From an uncultured Lachnospiraceae bacterium (GTDB taxonomy: Bacteria > Bacillota > Clostridia > Lachnospirales > Lachnospiraceae): DNA of 64,000 nt. The notes below the pieces were generated by a model, which saw only the letters and a program-made list of their open reading frames with translations, did not search any database and was not told the DNA's origin. The stretch lies in the NCBI GenBank assembly GCA_947363565.1, contig CANAPP010000001.1, forward strand, positions 78,077 through 142,076, read 5' to 3'. Each line of letters begins with the position of its first letter. Position 1 is the first letter of the stretch. The position numbers and the translations under genes were made by a program. This document shows, in pieces, positions 27,007-35,711 of the stretch.

Positions 27007-29595
27007 TTGGCAATCTATACATTGAAGGTAAACAAAAAGGAAGTCACTACGGAGAAAAAACAGAGTCTCCTTCGGTTTCTCAGAGATGACCTTCACCTGA
27101 CTTCCGTAAAAGACGGCTGCAGCCAGGGCGCATGCGGGACCTGTACAGTGATCATCGACGGCGAGACGGTGAAAGCCTGTGTGCCGACGACAGACCGTCT
27201 TGCCGGAAAGGAGATTGTTACCGTCGAAGGGTTGAGTGAGTGGGAAAAGAAAGTATTTACTTACGCTTACGGTGAAGCGGGGGCAGTGCAGTGCGGCTTC
27301 TGTATCCCGGGGATGGTACTGTGCACAAAGGCGCTGTTAGATAAGAACCCGGCGCCTTCCGAGGAGGAGATCCGGTATGCCCTGCGCAACAATTACTGTC
27401 GCTGTACCGGATACGTGAAGATCATCGCGGCGGTAAAGCTGGCGGCGAAGATCTTACAGGAGGGTGTGATACCGGAAAAAAGCTGCGACGACTGGAAGAT
27501 CGGTTCCAGGGTCCACCGCCTTGACGTGGATGAGAAGGTGTCAGGATACGGGAAATATCCGGATGATTTTTACCTGGAGGGTATGTGTTACGGCTCGGCA
27601 CTCAGGAGCAGATACCCGCGGGCAAGAGTGCTGTCCGTAGATACAAGGGAAGCCAAAGCGCTGCCGGGTGTGGCTGCCGTACTGACTGCAGAGGATATCC
27701 CCGGCAAGAATAAGATCGGGCATCTCAAGCACGACCAGTACACGATGATCCCCATAGGCGGGCTGACCCATTACCTTGGAGATGCCGTGGCTCTTGTGGC
27801 GGCGGAGGACCCAGAGACATTGGAAAAGGCAAAGAAACTTATCAAAGTGGAGTACGAGGTGCTCACGCCCATACATAACATCGAGGAGGCAAAAGCCCCC
27901 GGCGCGCCGAAGGTATTTGACGAGGAGGAGTCTAATGTTCTGGCTCATAAGCACGTAAGCAGGGGCGATGCCGCAGGTGCCATCGAAAAATCGGCCCATG
28001 TACTCACCCGGCATTTCGAGACACCCTGGACAGAACATGCTTTCTTAGAGCCGGAATGTGCAGTTGCATACCGGGATACGGACGGGGATATCAGGATCAT
28101 CTCCACGGACCAGTCGGCTTACTGTACGTACCATGAGTGCGGGATGTTGTTAGGAACAGATAAGATCAAGGTGGAAAATGCGCTGGTGGGCGGAGGTTTC
28201 GGCGGCAAGGAAGACATGACTGTGCAGCACCATGCAGCGCTCCTTGCATGGCATACCGGGCGCCCGGTGAAAGTGAGGCTTACCAGGGAAGAGTCCCTCC
28301 TGATCCATCCGAAACGTCATCCTTTTGTGATGGATGTGACTATGGGATGCGATAAAGACGGGAAGATCATGGGAGTAAAGGCCAAGGTGGAATCCGATAC
28401 CGGGGCATTTGCCTCTTTAGGAGGGCCGGTGTTAGAGCGCGCCTGCACCCATGCGGCAGGGCCTTACGCCTATGAGAATTTTGAGATCGAGGGGACGGCT
28501 TACTATACCAACAATCCGCCGGCTGGGGCCTTTCGGGGCTTTGGGGTAACACAGACCTGTTTTGCCACAGAGATGCTCCTTAACATGATGGCGGATGAGG
28601 TCGGCATTACGCCCTGGGAGATCCGCTACCGCAATGCCATCCGGCCGTGGGGTGTGCTGCCCAATGGCCAGATCGTGGATGATTCCACCGGGCTTTTGGA
28701 GACTTTGGAAGCGGTGAAGGAAGAGTACGAGAAAGCGTTAGCGGAAGGAAAGCCTGTGGGGATCGGCTGTGCCATGAAAAATGCGGGTGTCGGCGTCGGA
28801 ATCCCGGATTGGGGGCGCGTAAGGCTCATCGTGGAGGAAGATAGGAAGCTCCATATCTATTCCGGCGCTTCTTGTATCGGCCAGGGGCTTGGGACTGTGC
28901 TTGTGCAGATGGTGGTGACGAATACAGACCTTTCCCGGGATGATATCGTCTACGAGCGGAGCAACACATGGATTGCACCGGATTCCGGCACGACATCCGG
29001 TTCCCGCCAGACATTGGTGACCGGGGAGGCCTGCCGGAGAGCCTGCGGGAAACTGATGGAGGCGAAGGCAGGAGGTAAGACCTTAGAAGAGCTTAAAGGC
29101 CAGGAGTTTTACGGAGAATATCTGGCAAAGACGGATCCTTTAGGGGCAAATGTGCCAAATCCTGTCTCCCACGTGGCCTACGGTTATGCCACGCAGATGT
29201 GTATTCTGGATAAAAAGACCGGAAAGGTCGAAAGACTTGTAGCAGCCCATGATGTGGGAAAGGCGGTAAATCCGCTGTCCTGCGAAGGGCAGATCGAGGG
29301 CGGAGTGGTCATGTCCATGGGCTATGCCTTACAGGAGCGTTATCCCATTGATGATAACTGCAAGCCCATATCCAAATACGGTGCCATCGGTCTGCTCCGT
29401 GCCCATGAGATACCAGAGATCAAGCCCATCGTCATCGATAAGCCGGGGCTTAAGGTGGCCTGCGGCGCGATCGGTATCGGAGAGATCACCTCTATCCCTA
29501 CGGCGCCGGCAATAGCAGATGCTTATTACCGGTTTGACGGAAAGAGGCGCTACTGTCTGCCGATAGAAGGAACACCGTATGAAAGGAAGGGATAA
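27007..29595 (+). CDS. xdhD: Molybdenum hydroxylase, fused 2Fe-2S and Mo subunits (XdhD-like, probably Se-dependent)
   Basis: This 862-residue protein joins two subunits of xanthine dehydrogenase-type enzymes. Residues 1-155 bind two [2Fe-2S] clusters (Cys38, Cys43, Cys46 and Cys58 around DGCSQGACGTC; then QCGFC and NYCRCTGY). Residues 165-862 bind molybdopterin (GGGFGGKED near 398, GAFRGFGVTQ near 505, GIGEIT near 825 with the catalytic Glu). There is no FAD domain, so electrons must leave through another protein, probably the adjacent polyferredoxin or YgfK. Start is a TTG at 27007 after GAGGAGGTGAAG. Neighbours yqeB and yqeC suggest a labile selenium cofactor. Confidence 0.93.
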   Translation: MAIYTLKVNKKEVTTEKKQSLLRFLRDDLHLTSVKDGCSQGACGTCTVIIDGETVKACVPTTDRLAGKEIVTVEGLSEWEKKVFTYAYGEAGAVQCGFCIPGMVLCTKALLDKNPAPSEEEIRYALRNNYCRCTGYVKIIAAVKLAAKILQEGVIPEKSCDDWKIGSRVHRLDVDEKVSGYGKYPDDFYLEGMCYGSALRSRYPRARVLSVDTREAKALPGVAAVLTAEDIPGKNKIGHLKHDQYTMIPIGGLTHYLGDAVALVAAEDPETLEKAKKLIKVEYEVLTPIHNIEEAKAPGAPKVFDEEESNVLAHKHVSRGDAAGAIEKSAHVLTRHFETPWTEHAFLEPECAVAYRDTDGDIRIISTDQSAYCTYHECGMLLGTDKIKVENALVGGGFGGKEDMTVQHHAALLAWHTGRPVKVRLTREESLLIHPKRHPFVMDVTMGCDKDGKIMGVKAKVESDTGAFASLGGPVLERACTHAAGPYAYENFEIEGTAYYTNNPPAGAFRGFGVTQTCFATEMLLNMMADEVGITPWEIRYRNAIRPWGVLPNGQIVDDSTGLLETLEAVKEEYEKALAEGKPVGIGCAMKNAGVGVGIPDWGRVRLIVEEDRKLHIYSGASCIGQGLGTVLVQMVVTNTDLSRDDIVYERSNTWIAPDSGTTSGSRQTLVTGEACRRACGKLMEAKAGGKTLEELKGQEFYGEYLAKTDPLGANVPNPVSHVAYGYATQMCILDKKTGKVERLVAAHDVGKAVNPLSCEGQIEGGVVMSMGYALQERYPIDDNCKPISKYGAIGLLRAHEIPEIKPIVIDKPGLKVACGAIGIGEITSIPTAPAIADAYYRFDGKRRYCLPIEGTPYERKG

Positions 29596-29598
29596 GCG

Positions 29599-30072
29599 AT
29601 GGCAGTGAAGAAAAGATTTCCTTACCGGGCGGCTTTTACTGCCTGTCAGGGATCATGCGGCGAAGGAGAGGCAGTCTGCAGATACCGCTGTCTTGGCTGC
29701 GGGAAATGTGAGAAGGTCTGTAAGTTTAGCGCCATATCCGTGGCAGGAGGCAAAGCTTTGGTGGATGAGGAGAAATGTATCGGCTGCGGCATGTGCGTAA
29801 AAGCATGTCCCCAGGGAATCATCCGTATCCATGAATGTGCGAATCATATCGCGGTGAAATGCTCCAACAAAGATAAAGGCAAGGAAGCCCTCGTCTGCCC
29901 GGTAAGCTGTATCGGCTGCGGCATGTGCGTAAGGGTATGCACGGCGGAGGCGGTGAAGGTGGTTGATCACTTGGCCGTGATCGACGAGACGCGTTGCCTT
30001 GGGTGCGGTATGTGTGCGGTAAAGTGCCCGAGACATGCGATCGTGGACCTCAGGGGAATACTGACACCGTAG
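29599..30072 (+). CDS. Polyferredoxin with four CxxCGxC-type [4Fe-4S] motifs
   Basis: The 157-residue protein has four successive cluster motifs: CLGCGKCEKVCK, CIGCGMCVKACP, CIGCGMCVRVC and CLGCGMCAVKCP, plus extra cysteines (CRYRC and CPVSC). The first part resembles the C-terminal region of RnfB, and the role matches the YgfS-type ferredoxins of xdhD clusters. It most likely carries electrons between the molybdenum hydroxylase and YgfK or a redox pool. The ATG at 29599 is only 3 bp after the hydroxylase stop and follows AAGGAAGG, so translation is coupled. No membrane segment is visible. Confidence 0.9.
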   Translation: MAVKKRFPYRAAFTACQGSCGEGEAVCRYRCLGCGKCEKVCKFSAISVAGGKALVDEEKCIGCGMCVKACPQGIIRIHECANHIAVKCSNKDKGKEALVCPVSCIGCGMCVRVCTAEAVKVVDHLAVIDETRCLGCGMCAVKCPRHAIVDLRGILTP

Positions 30073-30082
30073 GAGGAAAGAT

Positions 30083-30739
30083 ATGGGAGTTTTATGTGAA
30101 TCATTAAACATAGATACCGGCAGACACCGGCTCATTGCTTTCGTGGGAGCCGGAGGAAAGACGACGCTGATCTACGGGCTGTCAAGAGAACTTCGCAGCA
30201 TGGGTTATTCTGTGGCAGTGACTACGACAACGCATATGGGCGCAAAGGGGCGGTACGGCTTTGCGCCCATCGGCGTGCCCTGCGGTGACGGGAAGATCAA
30301 AGGGAGTTCCCCGGCGGCGCCTGCTAAGCTTCTTTTGGACTATGATTTCGTCCTGACGGAAGCGGACGGAAGCCGCCGCCTTCCGTTTAAAGTGCCGGAA
30401 AGCCATGAACCAGTGCTGCCCGAAGGTGCGCATCTGGTCGTCGGCGTAGCGGGAGCCGCGGCGGCGGGAGGGACATTTGCAGAAAAATGCTGCCGGTATC
30501 CGCTGGCCTGCCGGTATTTCGCCTGTGAGCCGTCGGAAAGAATCGGGGTCCATCATCTGGTGGAAGCGCTGAATGCCCCGTGGGGTCAGAAAAAGGGCGT
30601 CGTCTGCGATTACCGCTGGGTGATCGGACAGGGAGATTGGCTGGATGAAAAGCAGCGGGCATATATCCGGAGCACTGCCGGATGGGGAGAAGAAGGATGT
30701 ATCCTCTCCCTTTTAAACGGCAGGATAACTGCCGGTTGA
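30083..30739 (+). CDS. yqeC: Selenium cofactor biosynthesis protein YqeC
   Basis: YqeC is the second marker of the selenium-dependent molybdenum hydroxylase trait. The 218-residue protein is a P-loop NTPase with FVGAGGKTTLIYGLS at the Walker A site (Lys26), VTTTTHMG near 50 and VLTEADGSRRLPFKVP near 92, which looks like the switch/Walker B region. It probably acts in making or loading the labile selenium ligand; its reaction is not established. The ATG at 30083 follows TAGGAGG, 10 bp after the ferredoxin gene. It is the last gene before a strong terminator, closing the right-hand operon. Confidence 0.92.
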   Translation: MGVLCESLNIDTGRHRLIAFVGAGGKTTLIYGLSRELRSMGYSVAVTTTTHMGAKGRYGFAPIGVPCGDGKIKGSSPAAPAKLLLDYDFVLTEADGSRRLPFKVPESHEPVLPEGAHLVVGVAGAAAAGGTFAEKCCRYPLACRYFACEPSERIGVHHLVEALNAPWGQKKGVVCDYRWVIGQGDWLDEKQRAYIRSTAGWGEEGCILSLLNGRITAG

Positions 30740-30749
30740 ATTATTACGT

Positions 30750-30785
30750 GCGTCTTGCAAAATAACTGCAAGGCGCTTTTCTTTA
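30750..30785 (+). terminator. Terminator of the permease-to-yqeC operon
   Basis: GCGTCTTGCA (30750-30759) pairs over 10 bp (one G-T) with TGCAAGGCGC (30767-30776), followed by TTTTCTTT. Confidence 0.9.
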
Positions 30786-30786
30786 C

Positions 30787-30816
30787 TTGTTCATGTCTGT
30801 CAGGATATGTTATACT
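30787..30816 (+). promoter_or_regulatory. Promoter of the three-subunit hydroxylase operon
   Basis: TTGTTC (30787-30792), an 18-bp spacer and an extended TGT-TATACT -10 box (30811-30816) follow directly after the preceding terminator. Confidence 0.7.
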
Positions 30817-30874
30817 GAAAAAACATAAGGATACAGCTAATCAATAGTAGATCAATCAAAGGTGGATGAAAGGG

Positions 30875-31720
30875 ATGCTCAGGATAAAAGAATATGTGAA
30901 GGCGGAAAGCCTTGCCCAGGCGTACGAGCTGAACCAGAAGCGGGCCAACCGCATCATCGGCGGGATGCTCTGGATGAAGATGGGGACGGTAAATGTCCAT
31001 ACAGCGATCGACCTGTCGGGGCTTGGGCTCGATGGGAGCGAGGAGAGGAAAGACGAGTTCGTCATCGGATGCATGGCAACGCTGCGGCAGTTGGAGACGG
31101 ATGAGAGGCTGGCAGTGCTTGGCAGCGGGATCCTTAAGGAGAGTGTGAAGAATATTGTAGGCGTGCAGTTCCGGAATCTGGCCACTGTGGGCGGGAGCCT
31201 GGCGGGAAGGTTCGGATTTTCCGATGTACTGACCGCATTTTTGGCACTGGATACGGAGGTGGAGCTGTATAAAGCCGGCCGTATACCTCTGGCAAAGTTT
31301 GCTGCAGAGGGAGCGGGAAGTGACATCCTTGTGCGGGTATTTGTAAAAAAGGATGACAGAAGGTGTGTTTACTTAAGCCATCGGAATACGAAGACAGACT
31401 TCCCGGTGCTTACCGTCGCTCTTTCCTCGGCGAGGAGCGGCATAAGAGTGGCAGCAGGCGCAAGACCCCAGCGGGCGATCCTGGTGCCGGCGGATGAATG
31501 CTTAAACAAGGCGGATGCAGCGGACATTTTTGAGGGAAGGGCAGATAAAGAAGCGCTCCAAGCGTATGCTGCGCAGCTTGCCGCGAAGGTTCCAACGGGG
31601 AGCAATATGCGGGCCAGCGCCGCCTACCGCAGTCACCTGGCTGAAGTGCTTATCCGCCGGGGACTTACAGCGCTCAATGAACAGGCGGCAAAGGAGAGGG
31701 GGAAGAAGGATGCAGATTAG
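30875..31720 (+). CDS. Molybdenum hydroxylase FAD-binding subunit
   Basis: The 281-residue protein has the CoxM/XdhB-type FAD fold: RIIGGMLWMKMG near residue 27 in place of the usual AGGTD loop, then VQFRNLATVGGSLAGRFGFSDVLTA near 100, the second flavin motif, and the C-terminal CO-dehydrogenase flavoprotein domain. It passes electrons from the 2Fe-2S subunit to an acceptor such as NAD+. I chose the ATG at 30875 because AAAGGTGG (30858-30865) is then nine bases away; the ATG at 30866 abuts it. The stop overlaps the next start by 11 bp. Confidence 0.88.
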   Translation: MLRIKEYVKAESLAQAYELNQKRANRIIGGMLWMKMGTVNVHTAIDLSGLGLDGSEERKDEFVIGCMATLRQLETDERLAVLGSGILKESVKNIVGVQFRNLATVGGSLAGRFGFSDVLTAFLALDTEVELYKAGRIPLAKFAAEGAGSDILVRVFVKKDDRRCVYLSHRNTKTDFPVLTVALSSARSGIRVAAGARPQRAILVPADECLNKADAADIFEGRADKEALQAYAAQLAAKVPTGSNMRASAAYRSHLAEVLIRRGLTALNEQAAKERGKKDAD

Positions 31721-32177
31721 GATTACGCTCAATGGCAGAAAGATTACCGAGGATGTCTCCCCAGACCTTCTTTTGCTGGATTGGGTGCGTGCCCACGGAT
31801 GTTACAGCGTAAAGCGGGGGTGTGAGACATCAAACTGCGGGCTGTGTACCGTGTTTATGGAGGATAAGCCGGTGCTTTCCTGTTCGGTGCTGGCGGTGCG
31901 TGCGGACGGAAAAAGGATAGAGACGCTGGAGGGGCTTAGAAAAGAGGCGGAGGAGTTCGGGGCATTTATCGCAGGCCAGGGAGCGGAGCAGTGCGGCTTT
32001 TGCAACCCGGGGATGATCATGAATGCCATCGCTCTTTTCCGGGAAAACCCGGAGCCGTCGGAAGAAGAGATCAAGGAATATCTGGCAGGTAATCTCTGCC
32101 GCTGCTCCGGCTATGAAGGGCAGCTTCGGGGGATCCAGGCATTCCTTGCCTATAAGAAAGGGGGCGGTATACAGTGA
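31710..32177 (+). CDS. Molybdenum hydroxylase 2Fe-2S subunit
   Basis: This 155-residue CoxS/XdhC-type iron-sulfur subunit has a plant-ferredoxin-like first cluster (RGCETSNCGLC with a later Cys in VLSCSV) and a helical second cluster (QCGFCNPGM and NLCRCSGYE). It moves electrons from the molybdenum site to the FAD subunit. The ATG at 31710 was chosen because GGGGGAAGAAGG lies just before it and the protein then starts MQIRITLNGRK; a longer in-frame extension runs inside the FAD gene and is rejected. Both ends overlap neighbouring genes (11 bp and 4 bp). Confidence 0.93.
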   Translation: MQIRITLNGRKITEDVSPDLLLLDWVRAHGCYSVKRGCETSNCGLCTVFMEDKPVLSCSVLAVRADGKRIETLEGLRKEAEEFGAFIAGQGAEQCGFCNPGMIMNAIALFRENPEPSEEEIKEYLAGNLCRCSGYEGQLRGIQAFLAYKKGGGIQ

Positions 32178-34447
32178 AGACAGTAGGAAAGCCGGTGATA
32201 AAAAAGGATGCTATGGCGTTAGTTACGGGGCAGCCGGTGTATACAGACGATATCGCGCCGAAGGACTGCCTGATCGTGAAAGTATTAAGAAGTCCTCATG
32301 CCAATGCCCTTGTGAAACAGGTGGTAAAAGAGGGAGCTATGAGGATTCCCGGTATCGAAGCGGTGTATACCTGGGAAGACGTGCCGGGGAAGCGGTTTAC
32401 CATGGCGGGGCAGACTTATCCCGAGCCAAGTCCCTACGACCGGCTGATCTTAGATAGGCATATGCGGTTCGTGGGAGACCCGGTAGCAATTGTCGCCGGA
32501 GCGGATGCGCTTTGCGTCGATCAGGCGTTGGCAGCCCTTAAGGTTGAATATGAGGTACTGCCTGCAGTTCTTGATTTCCGTAAAGCCAAAGATCATGAGG
32601 TGCTGGTGCACCCGGAGGAGGACTGGCGGTCGCTCTGCCCGGTGGGTGCGGATAACCGGAGGAACCTTTGTGCCAGCGGCAGCATGGAGAAAGGGGATGT
32701 GGACAAGGTGCTTGCAGACTGTGACGTGGTAGTAAGCGGTTCCTATCACGTGCAGGCGGCCCAGCAGACGATGATGGAGACGTTCCGTACATTTTGTTAT
32801 ATAGATACATACGGACGGCTGAATGTGGTGAGCTCCACCCAGATTGTTTTTCATGTGCGAAGGATACTGTCTCATGCCCTTGACATCCCCAAATCTATGA
32901 TCCGTGCGGTAAAACCGAGGATTGGCGGGGGATTCGGCGCCAAGCAGACGGTGGTGTCGGAGGTGTATCCGGCATTTGTGACGTGGATGACAAAAAAGCC
33001 GGCAAAGATGGTGTTTTCCAGGGAGGAGACCCAGACGGCCTCGTCGCCGCGGCATGAGATGGAAGTATCGGTGAAGATTGGCGCGGATAAGACGGGAAAC
33101 ATCCGCGCGATCGATGTCCATACCCTGTCAAATACCGGTGCTTACGGTGAGCACGGGCCGACGACCGTGGGACTTTCCGGCACAAAATCGATTTCCCTGT
33201 ATGGGGAGTTAGATGCCCACCGCTTTACTTATGACGTGGTGTATACCAATAAGATGTCCGCCGGAGCCTACCGGGGCTACGGTGCAACGCAGGGAATCTA
33301 CGCGGTAGAGTGCGCCGTCAATGAGCTGGCGGCAAAGCTTTCCGTAGACCCGGTGAAGTTAAGGCTTGACAATATGGTGCGGGAGGGACAGGTCATGCCC
33401 GCCTATTACGGCGAGACCAATACAAGCTGCGCCCTCGACCGGTGTCTTCTAAAGGTGAAGGACATGATCGGCTGGGAGGAGAAGTATCCGTGCAGGGAGC
33501 TTGGCAATGGGAAGGTAAGGAGTGTAGGACTGGCCATGGGTATGCAAAGTTCCGGGATCTCGGGGGTGGATGTGGGTTCCGCTACCATAAAGCTTAACGA
33601 GGACGGAATCTATACGCTCTTGATCGGCGCTGCGGATATGGGGACCGGATGTGATACGATCCTGGCCCAGATGGCGGCAGAGTGCCTGGACTGTCCGGTA
33701 GACGAGGTCATTGTCTCCGGCGCGGATACGGATACTTCGCCTTACGACTCTGGTTCTTACGCTTCAAGCACAACTTATGTGACGGGGAAAGCGGTGGAAA
33801 AAGCCTGTGAGAAGCTGACGCGGCAGATCAAAGAGCGGGCCTGTCAGATACTCTCCTGCAGCGACGAGACGCTTTTCTTTGACGGGCATCAGGCGAAAGA
33901 CCTGGATACCGGAAAGACAGTGGGCCTTAAAGAGATCGGTACAGCATCCATGTGCGGAAATAATGTGGCGCTGCAGGTGACAGAAACGCATTCTTCGCCG
34001 GTGTCTCCGCCGCCGTTCATGGCTGGGGCTGTGGAGATCGAACTGGATAAAGAGACCGGACATGTGGAGATCATCGACTATGTGGCAGTGATTGACTGCG
34101 GGACAGTCGTGAACCCCAATCTGGCCCGTGTGCAGGCGGAAGGCGGTATCGCGCAGGGCATCGGCATGGCGCTCTATGAAAAGGTGCAGTATACCGAAGA
34201 CGGGAAGCTTCTCAACAATTCCCTGATGCAGTATAAGATACCTACGCGTCTCGATGTAGGAAAGATCCGGGTAGAGTTCGAGAGCAGTTACGAGCCTTCG
34301 GGGCCCTTTGGTGCAAAATCTATCGGGGAGATCGTGATCAATACTCCGGCGCCGGCGCTCACCCATGCCATCTATAATGCAACGGGAATCTGGTTTAAGG
34401 AGCTTCCGGTGACCAGTGAAAAGATTGCGATGGGTCTGTTGAAATGA
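32174..34447 (+). CDS. Molybdenum hydroxylase large (molybdopterin) subunit
   Basis: The 757-residue catalytic subunit has VTGQPVYTDDI at the N-terminus, the molybdopterin motifs RIGGGFGAKQ near 250 and SAGAYRGYGATQG near 365, and GAKSIGEIVIN near 715 with the catalytic Glu. The exact substrate (xanthine, hypoxanthine, nicotinate and so on) cannot be set by motif reading; the setting in a purine island with xpt downstream favours a purine. Start is a GTG at 32174 that overlaps the preceding stop as GTGA. The stop overlaps the next ATG. It forms one enzyme with the FAD and 2Fe-2S subunits. Confidence 0.93.
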   Translation: MKTVGKPVIKKDAMALVTGQPVYTDDIAPKDCLIVKVLRSPHANALVKQVVKEGAMRIPGIEAVYTWEDVPGKRFTMAGQTYPEPSPYDRLILDRHMRFVGDPVAIVAGADALCVDQALAALKVEYEVLPAVLDFRKAKDHEVLVHPEEDWRSLCPVGADNRRNLCASGSMEKGDVDKVLADCDVVVSGSYHVQAAQQTMMETFRTFCYIDTYGRLNVVSSTQIVFHVRRILSHALDIPKSMIRAVKPRIGGGFGAKQTVVSEVYPAFVTWMTKKPAKMVFSREETQTASSPRHEMEVSVKIGADKTGNIRAIDVHTLSNTGAYGEHGPTTVGLSGTKSISLYGELDAHRFTYDVVYTNKMSAGAYRGYGATQGIYAVECAVNELAAKLSVDPVKLRLDNMVREGQVMPAYYGETNTSCALDRCLLKVKDMIGWEEKYPCRELGNGKVRSVGLAMGMQSSGISGVDVGSATIKLNEDGIYTLLIGAADMGTGCDTILAQMAAECLDCPVDEVIVSGADTDTSPYDSGSYASSTTYVTGKAVEKACEKLTRQIKERACQILSCSDETLFFDGHQAKDLDTGKTVGLKEIGTASMCGNNVALQVTETHSSPVSPPPFMAGAVEIELDKETGHVEIIDYVAVIDCGTVVNPNLARVQAEGGIAQGIGMALYEKVQYTEDGKLLNNSLMQYKIPTRLDVGKIRVEFESSYEPSGPFGAKSIGEIVINTPAPALTHAIYNATGIWFKELPVTSEKIAMGLLK

Positions 34448-35034
34448 AGGTAGGGATTGTCTATCTGGCGGCTGGGAACAGCCGCCGCTTTGGTGCAAAT
34501 AAGCTGCTCTACGAGCTTAAAGGAAGACCGATGTACCAGCACCTTCTTCTTAGACTTACAGAGCTGTGCCGGGAGTGTCCCCGCTTTCAGATTGCTGTGG
34601 TGACGCAGTATGAGGAAATCTTCGCCTGTGTCTGCGGGATGGAAAGGGAAGGATTCCCGGTACAGGCCGTATATTCGCCTGACAGCAGGAAGGGGGCTTC
34701 GTATTCTGTCCGGGCGGGAATCCGGGCGGTGGAAAGATGGAGTGATGCCTGTGCTTTTTTTGTGGCAGACCAGCCCTATCTCACCGGAAGAAGTGCAAAA
34801 GGATTTCTCCTGGAGATGGAGAGAAGGAACGCGGCGCTTGGCAGTGTGTGCCATGAAGGGATGGCGGGGAACCCTACGTGGTTTGCAAGAGACTATTATC
34901 CGGAGCTTCTTTCTCTTTCCGGCGATACAGGCGGCAGGAAGATCCTGAAAAAATATCCCGAAAAAGTCAGCTATTTTGCGGTAGAAGACGGGCGGGAGCT
35001 TACAGATATTGATGAACCGGAAAATTATAGATAG
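34444..35034 (+). CDS. mocA: MocA-like molybdenum cofactor nucleotidyltransferase
   Basis: The 196-residue protein is a GT-A-type nucleotidyltransferase with the start VYLAAGNSRRFGANKLLYEL (nucleotide loop and signature Lys), VADQPYLTG near 100 with the metal-binding Asp, and a GNP segment near 140. MocA enzymes attach CMP to molybdopterin to make the dinucleotide cofactor that bacterial xanthine dehydrogenases use. It overlaps the catalytic subunit gene by ATGA, so the operon supplies a maturation enzyme for its own hydroxylase. The base specificity (CTP or GTP) is inferred, not shown. Confidence 0.85.
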   Translation: MKVGIVYLAAGNSRRFGANKLLYELKGRPMYQHLLLRLTELCRECPRFQIAVVTQYEEIFACVCGMEREGFPVQAVYSPDSRKGASYSVRAGIRAVERWSDACAFFVADQPYLTGRSAKGFLLEMERRNAALGSVCHEGMAGNPTWFARDYYPELLSLSGDTGGRKILKKYPEKVSYFAVEDGRELTDIDEPENYR

Positions 35035-35051
35035 GATTTTTGCACATTTTT

Positions 35052-35060
35052 TGTTACAAT
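35052..35060 (+). promoter_or_regulatory. Extended -10 promoter for xpt
   Basis: TGT-TACAAT (35052-35060) is an extended -10 box about 34 bp before the xpt ATG. No good -35 box is present, and no purine riboswitch fits in the short leader. Confidence 0.5.
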
Positions 35061-35093
35061 GGATAAAGGAATGTAATTACGGAGGTACGGAGG

Positions 35094-35669
35094 ATGGAGC
35101 TTTTAAAGGAGAGGATACGGAAAGACGGAAAGATCAAAGAGGGCAATGTGTTGAAGGTGGACAGTTTTCTGAACCATCAGATGGACGTCAGCCTGTTTCA
35201 TGAGATCGGGAAGGAGTTTGAGCGCCGGTTTGCAGGGGAATGTATCAATAAGATCCTGACGATCGAGGCGTCCGGCATCGGGATTGCATGTGTGGCGGCG
35301 GAGGTGTTCGGCGTGCCGGTGGTATTTGCCAAGAAGACCCAGACAAAGAACATCGCCGGGGATGTGTATACGACAAAGGTGGAGTCATTTACTCACGGGA
35401 GGATCTACGACATTATCGTGGCGAAGGAGTTCTTAGGCGAGGGAGACCGGGTGCTGGTCATCGATGATTTTCTTGCTAACGGAAAGGCGCTGGAAGGGCT
35501 CTCCGAGCTGGTGAAACTGTCCGGAGCAGAGCTTGTGGGAGCAGGAGTTGTCATCGAAAAGGGATTCCAGGCAGGAGGGGATCTGATCCGAGGAAAGGGG
35601 ATACATCTGGAATCGCTGGCGATCGTTGACCGCATGGATGAAAAGACAGGAGAAATCGTGTTCCGGTAG
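35094..35669 (+). CDS. xpt: Xanthine phosphoribosyltransferase
   Basis: Xpt salvages xanthine to XMP using PRPP. The 191-residue protein matches the family length and has [14 protein letters not shown] at the start, [19 protein letters not shown] near 57, [10 protein letters not shown] near 79 and the PRPP motif [16 protein letters not shown] near 122. It gives the cell a choice between keeping xanthine and burning it through the surrounding catabolic genes. The ATG follows TACGGAGGTACGGAGG. It lies 59 bp after mocA without an obvious terminator, so read-through from the hydroxylase operon is possible. Confidence 0.96.
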   Translation: MELLKERIRKDGKIKEGNVLKVDSFLNHQMDVSLFHEIGKEFERRFAGECINKILTIEASGIGIACVAAEVFGVPVVFAKKTQTKNIAGDVYTTKVESFTHGRIYDIIVAKEFLGEGDRVLVIDDFLANGKALEGLSELVKLSGAELVGAGVVIEKGFQAGGDLIRGKGIHLESLAIVDRMDEKTGEIVFR

Positions 35670-35711
35670 CATCGGGAAAGAGGAGATAACCAGGAGGGAG
35701 GCGCTGCGGCC

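Noticed and set aside
27007..34447. Selenocysteine (in-frame UGA) in the molybdenum hydroxylases
   Set aside because: All hydroxylase frames are continuous with no internal UGA; a selenium cofactor would be non-protein.
35034..35093. Purine riboswitch before xpt
   Set aside because: The region between mocA and xpt is only 59 bp, too short for one.
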